Assembly: GCA_934457095.1 (NCBI GenBank)
Contig: CAKSHJ010000004.1
Span: 1-64,000 of the forward strand
DNA length: 64,000 bases
Reading direction: 5' to 3'
Origin: an uncultured Eubacteriales bacterium
GTDB lineage: Bacteria; Bacillota; Clostridia; Oscillospirales; Acutalibacteraceae
Shown in pieces: positions 62,201-64,000 of the stretch (its first letter is position 1; the number at the start of each line of letters is the position of its first letter). The notes beneath the pieces are model-generated. The model saw only the letters and a program-made list of their open reading frames with translations, was not told where the DNA came from and did not search any database. A program made the position numbers and the translations under genes.

Positions 62201-62781
62201 ATGTGCCGAGCACCTTGGCAAGACCGCGGTTCATGAGTAGTTTTGGGTTAACGCCCGCCGAACGGGGCACGGCGTTGCACCAATTTATGCAGTTTGCGGA
62301 TTACCATGCAGCGTGTAAAGACCCGCAGTCGGAATGTAAGCGGCTTGCAAAGCAGGGGTATTTAACGCAGCGGCAATTGCAGGCGATTGACCTACAAAGG
62401 GTAAAGGCATTTTTTGAGAGCCATTTGGGCAGGCGTATGGTAAACGCGGTGAATTTGGAAAAGGAAAAACGTTTTATGGTGGAAGTGCCGCTGGGAGTGA
62501 TACAGGAGGATTTACCCAAGGAAATTGTGCGGGAAAATGCGGTGCTGCAAGGCGCGGTAGACTGCGTATTTGAGGAGGACGGAAAGTTGGTTGTGGTGGA
62601 CTTTAAAACCGACCGCGGCGTGCAGCCGGAACAGCTTTGGCAGCGCTATTGCACGCAGCTTGCTCTGTATGCCTACGCGATGGAACAGACCTACCGGAAG
62701 TCGGTGAAGGAATGTTTGTTGTATTCGTTTGATTTAAAACGGCAGATGAGCGGAGAATTACAAAGAAAAATTGATACTTGA
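59212..62781 (+). CDS. addA: AddA helicase-nuclease subunit
   Basis: 1189-aa UvrD-type helicase plus nuclease. N-terminal TSDQYDAICARKG and Walker A SAAAGSGKTAVL near 25; VDEYQDTNRVQ (Walker B region) near 398; GDVKQSIYGFRQAQP near 426; IMSIHRSKGLEFPI near 770; VLYVAMTRAKEKL near 846; and the C-terminal nuclease motif VVDFKTDRG near 1131. The ATG overlaps the addB stop (ATGA), preceded by GGAGGAGG. Its 3' end carries the promoter of the next operon. Confidence 0.95.
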   Translation: MSRNWTSDQYDAICARKGTVLVSAAAGSGKTAVLVQRVIERLTDSVNPTDADRLLVVTFTKAAAAEMRERIAERLKELLEHDPQNRHLQRQLLLFARAQISTIDSFCYELVQEHFYKLGLSPDLRILDDSELALLRHTAMTSVLERNYQEPDTSFIDLIETFGSDRDDNAIMEKIEALYQFTRSNPFPQKWLEQTAALYDGNLPLGQTLWGQIILKHGQRMLDYGICLLKRALDCMREDAVLFEKYEGLFSEDIVQLTQARAILESGAWDLAAKAAVEVNFKRRAAIKGYKEDALYQRVCDYRDRAKEMVKKLKPLFFVSEQQAKEDFERLNPLVRKLFALTMEFDRELMRLKAERKAAEFSDLEHWALELLVQETPQGFVRTPEALTLSERFDEVMVDEYQDTNRVQDMLFCAVSRNEENLFMVGDVKQSIYGFRQAQPQIFLQRRHCFSLYDRDTDVYPAYIVLDKNFRSRKTVTDAVNFVFSQIMSEQAGGVAYEGKELLAPMAQFPENDRCQTELHVIDLGAEFEREEQDEEEAAAIPEAIYIAERIAEMIAEPFLVTENGEQRPVKYSDFCILLRSANKLAPDYAKALEERGIPAWVDARGGFFATAEVAVALSFLRVIDNPLQDIALAGVLMSPIYGFTVDEMAQLRMQRLGQPLYLACRAFAEQNAQAKAFLGDLEQYRTLAATMPVDCLLDLLYRKSGYLHMVQTMTHGETRLSNLQRLMEYARQFETAGYHGLSGFVRYIDRLQKKKTDLSAACVTAETADAVKIMSIHRSKGLEFPICILARCGGKFNLQKDNTLLHPDLGLGVKLKDKRTNCRYNTVVREAIALEFDREQRSEEMRVLYVAMTRAKEKLILLTAEKKLDAKLTNLAAHLGGRPKQSSFAVNCAAGFSDWILACALRHPNGIALRRRAMADESIVLHENTLPWKICITPPKAAFVQKQQSVQPQTAPVDEKLLDVLRREMNFTYDRVQLTRLPAKVTASELAGKTADVPSTLARPRFMSSFGLTPAERGTALHQFMQFADYHAACKDPQSECKRLAKQGYLTQRQLQAIDLQRVKAFFESHLGRRMVNAVNLEKEKRFMVEVPLGVIQEDLPKEIVRENAVLQGAVDCVFEEDGKLVVVDFKTDRGVQPEQLWQRYCTQLALYAYAMEQTYRKSVKECLLYSFDLKRQMSGELQRKIDT

Positions 62782-62806
62782 CATGTGCAGGAGGATTTGG
62801 TAAAAT
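62778..62806 (+). promoter_or_regulatory. Promoter of infC-rpmI-rplT, overlapping the addA stop
   Basis: TTGACA (62778-62783) and TAAAAT (62801-62806) at 17-base spacing. The -35 hexamer includes the addA stop codon. Confidence 0.85.
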
Positions 62807-62924
62807 AACCAGAGGAAAAGAAAGCAGAGTTTAAATGCTCTCACCTGTGAGGTATCGTCCGGCACGGGTCAATATCACTATCGGATTCTGTTCTTTTTGC
62901 GCAGACGCGGTATGGTTATTGATT

Positions 62925-62957
62925 TGCGGGCGGTTTTCTGTCCGCATTTTTGTTTTT
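62925..62957 (+). terminator. Attenuator-like terminator in the infC leader
   Basis: tgcgggcg (62925-62932) pairs with tgtccgca (62939-62946) and is followed by tttttgttttt. Because it lies between promoter and infC it probably acts as an attenuator, as for L20-controlled infC operons of Firmicutes. The 62820-62920 part contains further short hairpins that could form the antiterminator. Confidence 0.65.
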
Positions 62958-62997
62958 GTGAAACTGCGCGGTGTATGTTTTGTGGAGGTGTGTAACC

Positions 62998-63516
62998 ATT
63001 AGCAGTAAAGAGCTACAAATTAACGAAGAAATTCGCGATAAGGAAGTTCGTGTGATTGATTCCGACGGCAGTCAGTTGGGTGTGATGCCTGTGGCTAAAG
63101 CTTTGGATTTGGCTGCCGAAAAGGATTTGGATCTTGTGAAGATTGCGCCGCAGGCAAATCCGCCGGTGTGCAAAATTATTGACTACGGCAAGTATAAATT
63201 TGAGCAAACCAAACGCGAAAAAGAAGCTAGGAAAAATCAGCACGTAGTGGATATTAAAGAAATCCGGCTTTCTTTGAATATTGATACTCATGATTTTAAT
63301 ACCAAAGTGGGGCATGCCGCGCGCTTTTTGAAAAGCGGCGATAAAGTCAAAGCTTCTATTCGCTTTCGGGGAAGAGAAATGGGTCACCCCGAACACGGGT
63401 ATGATATTATGAATCGGTTTGCACAGGCGCTTGCCGAGCATGCCAATGTGGAAAAACCGGCTAAGCTGGAAGGGCGTAATATGTTGATGTTTCTTGCAGC
63501 AAAGCCCACAAAATAA
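62998..63516 (+). CDS. infC: Translation initiation factor IF-3 (AUU start)
   Basis: 172-aa factor that checks the initiator tRNA and keeps 30S subunits free. SSKELQINEEIRDKEVRVIDSDGSQLGVMP is the IF-3 N-terminus, so the start must be the ATT at 62998-63000, placed 9 bases after GGAGG at 62984-62988. A non-AUG start is the classic autoregulated infC start. The upstream in-frame ATG at 62971 would add nine unconserved residues. C-terminal domain: KVKASIRFRGREMGHPEHG. Confidence 0.95.
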   Translation: MSSKELQINEEIRDKEVRVIDSDGSQLGVMPVAKALDLAAEKDLDLVKIAPQANPPVCKIIDYGKYKFEQTKREKEARKNQHVVDIKEIRLSLNIDTHDFNTKVGHAARFLKSGDKVKASIRFRGREMGHPEHGYDIMNRFAQALAEHANVEKPAKLEGRNMLMFLAAKPTK

Positions 63517-63542
63517 CGGATACAATTTAAGGAGGATTTACC

Positions 63543-63740
63543 ATGCCAAAAATTAAAACACATTCCGGCGCAAAAAAGCGCTTTAAGCTTTCCAAAAACG
63601 GAAAGGTGATTCGCGCACATGCGAATAAATCTCATATCTTGAACAAAAAAACCACCAAACGTAAAAGAGGCCTGAGACAGACGGTTGTGGCCGATAAAAC
63701 GAATGTGGCGGCTGTAAAGAGAATGATTCCTTATAAATAA
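63543..63740 (+). CDS. rpmI: 50S ribosomal protein L35
   Basis: 65-aa, very basic: MPKIKTHSGAKKRFKLSKNGKV, HILNKKTTKRKRGLRQ and KRMIPYK are diagnostic. AAGGAGGA precedes ATG 63543; second gene of the infC operon. Confidence 0.97.
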   Translation: MPKIKTHSGAKKRFKLSKNGKVIRAHANKSHILNKKTTKRKRGLRQTVVADKTNVAAVKRMIPYK

Positions 63741-63793
63741 GGTAATTTTAAAAGTTGAACGTTGAACCGAAATGACTGGGAGGTAACAGAAAA

Positions 63794-64000
63794 ATGGCAC
63801 GAGTAAAAGGTGCGTTGGCAACACGCAAAAGAAGAAAGAAAGCTTTAAAGCTGGCTAAGGGCTATTGGGGCGCCAGAAGCAAGCATTTTAAAATGGCAAA
63901 GCAGGCCGTGATGAAATCCGGCAACTATGCCTATATTGGCCGTAAACAGAGAAAGAGAGATTTTCGTCGTCTGTGGATTACGCGTATTTCTGCGGCTGCA
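63794..64000 (+). CDS. rplT: 50S ribosomal protein L20, 5' part
   Basis: The first 69 codons of L20 reach the window edge: MARVKGALATRKRRKKALKL, then GYWGARSKHFKMAKQAVMKS and GRKQRKRDFRRLWITRI. L20 is the usual autoregulator of this operon. GGGAGGT stands before ATG 63794. The gene is cut by the window, not broken. Confidence 0.97.
   Translation, partial: MARVKGALATRKRRKKALKLAKGYWGARSKHFKMAKQAVMKSGNYAYIGRKQRKRDFRRLWITRISAAA

Overview
The window looks like a chromosomal segment of a spore-forming, low-to-mid G+C Clostridia (Firmicutes). The support is spoIIR and a bofA-like gene, addAB, the order gdpP-rplI-dnaB-tilS-ftsH known from near the Firmicutes origin, an exact ParB site (parS), purine-rich Shine-Dalgarno sequences, and frequent GTG/TTG starts. 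I see no phage, IS, CRISPR array, tRNA or rRNA gene.

Layout. (1) 1-7.2 kb: a five-gene Opp/Nik/Cnt-type ABC importer, then a urea-transporter-family channel with its own promoter. (2) 7.2-35.1 kb: a large gene cluster for an aryl-capped, cysteine-derived metallophore of the yersiniabactin/pyochelin/equibactin type. It holds a salicylate synthase, an ECF importer (S, T and double ATPase), two YbtP/YbtQ-like ABC half-transporters, a thioesterase, a saccharopine-dehydrogenase-like reductase, a free carrier protein, a free condensation-like protein, a phosphopantetheinyl transferase, an aryl-AMP ligase, a 2546-residue NRPS, a thioesterase-carrier fusion, a second NRPS, a third thioesterase and a thiazolinyl-imide reductase. 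(3) 35.1-37.6 kb: parS, then iscU, iscS and rnhA on the minus strand. (4) 37.6-64 kb: housekeeping genes, all on the plus strand: rnj, gdpP, rplI, dnaB, tilS, ftsH, an unusual type IIA topoisomerase pair, secG, rnr, a DUF2508 gene, bofA, spoIIR, addB, addA, infC, rpmI and the start of rplT.

How the metallophore genes fit together (inference). Salicylate made from chorismate is adenylated and loaded on the N-terminal aryl carrier of NRPS1. Three heterocyclization/adenylation modules (two in NRPS1, one in NRPS2) would each add a cysteine and close a thiazoline. My hand reading gives all three adenylation domains a cysteine code, and no polyketide module is present. That predicts a salicyl-tris-cysteinyl scaffold, closer to the scheme proposed for coelibactin than to yersiniabactin. 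At least one ring would be reduced by the YbtU/PchG-like enzyme. Release would use discrete thioesterases, two of which have Cys in place of the usual nucleophilic Ser.

Regulation. Four copies of the inverted repeat GTTAGC-N4-GCTAAC (one imperfect) sit only before the putative transcription units of the metallophore cluster and suggest one metal-responsive repressor encoded elsewhere. Other control elements are a structured rnj leader that could mask its own ribosome-binding site, an AUU start for infC behind a terminator-like hairpin, and palindromes before iscS, addB and the bofA genes.
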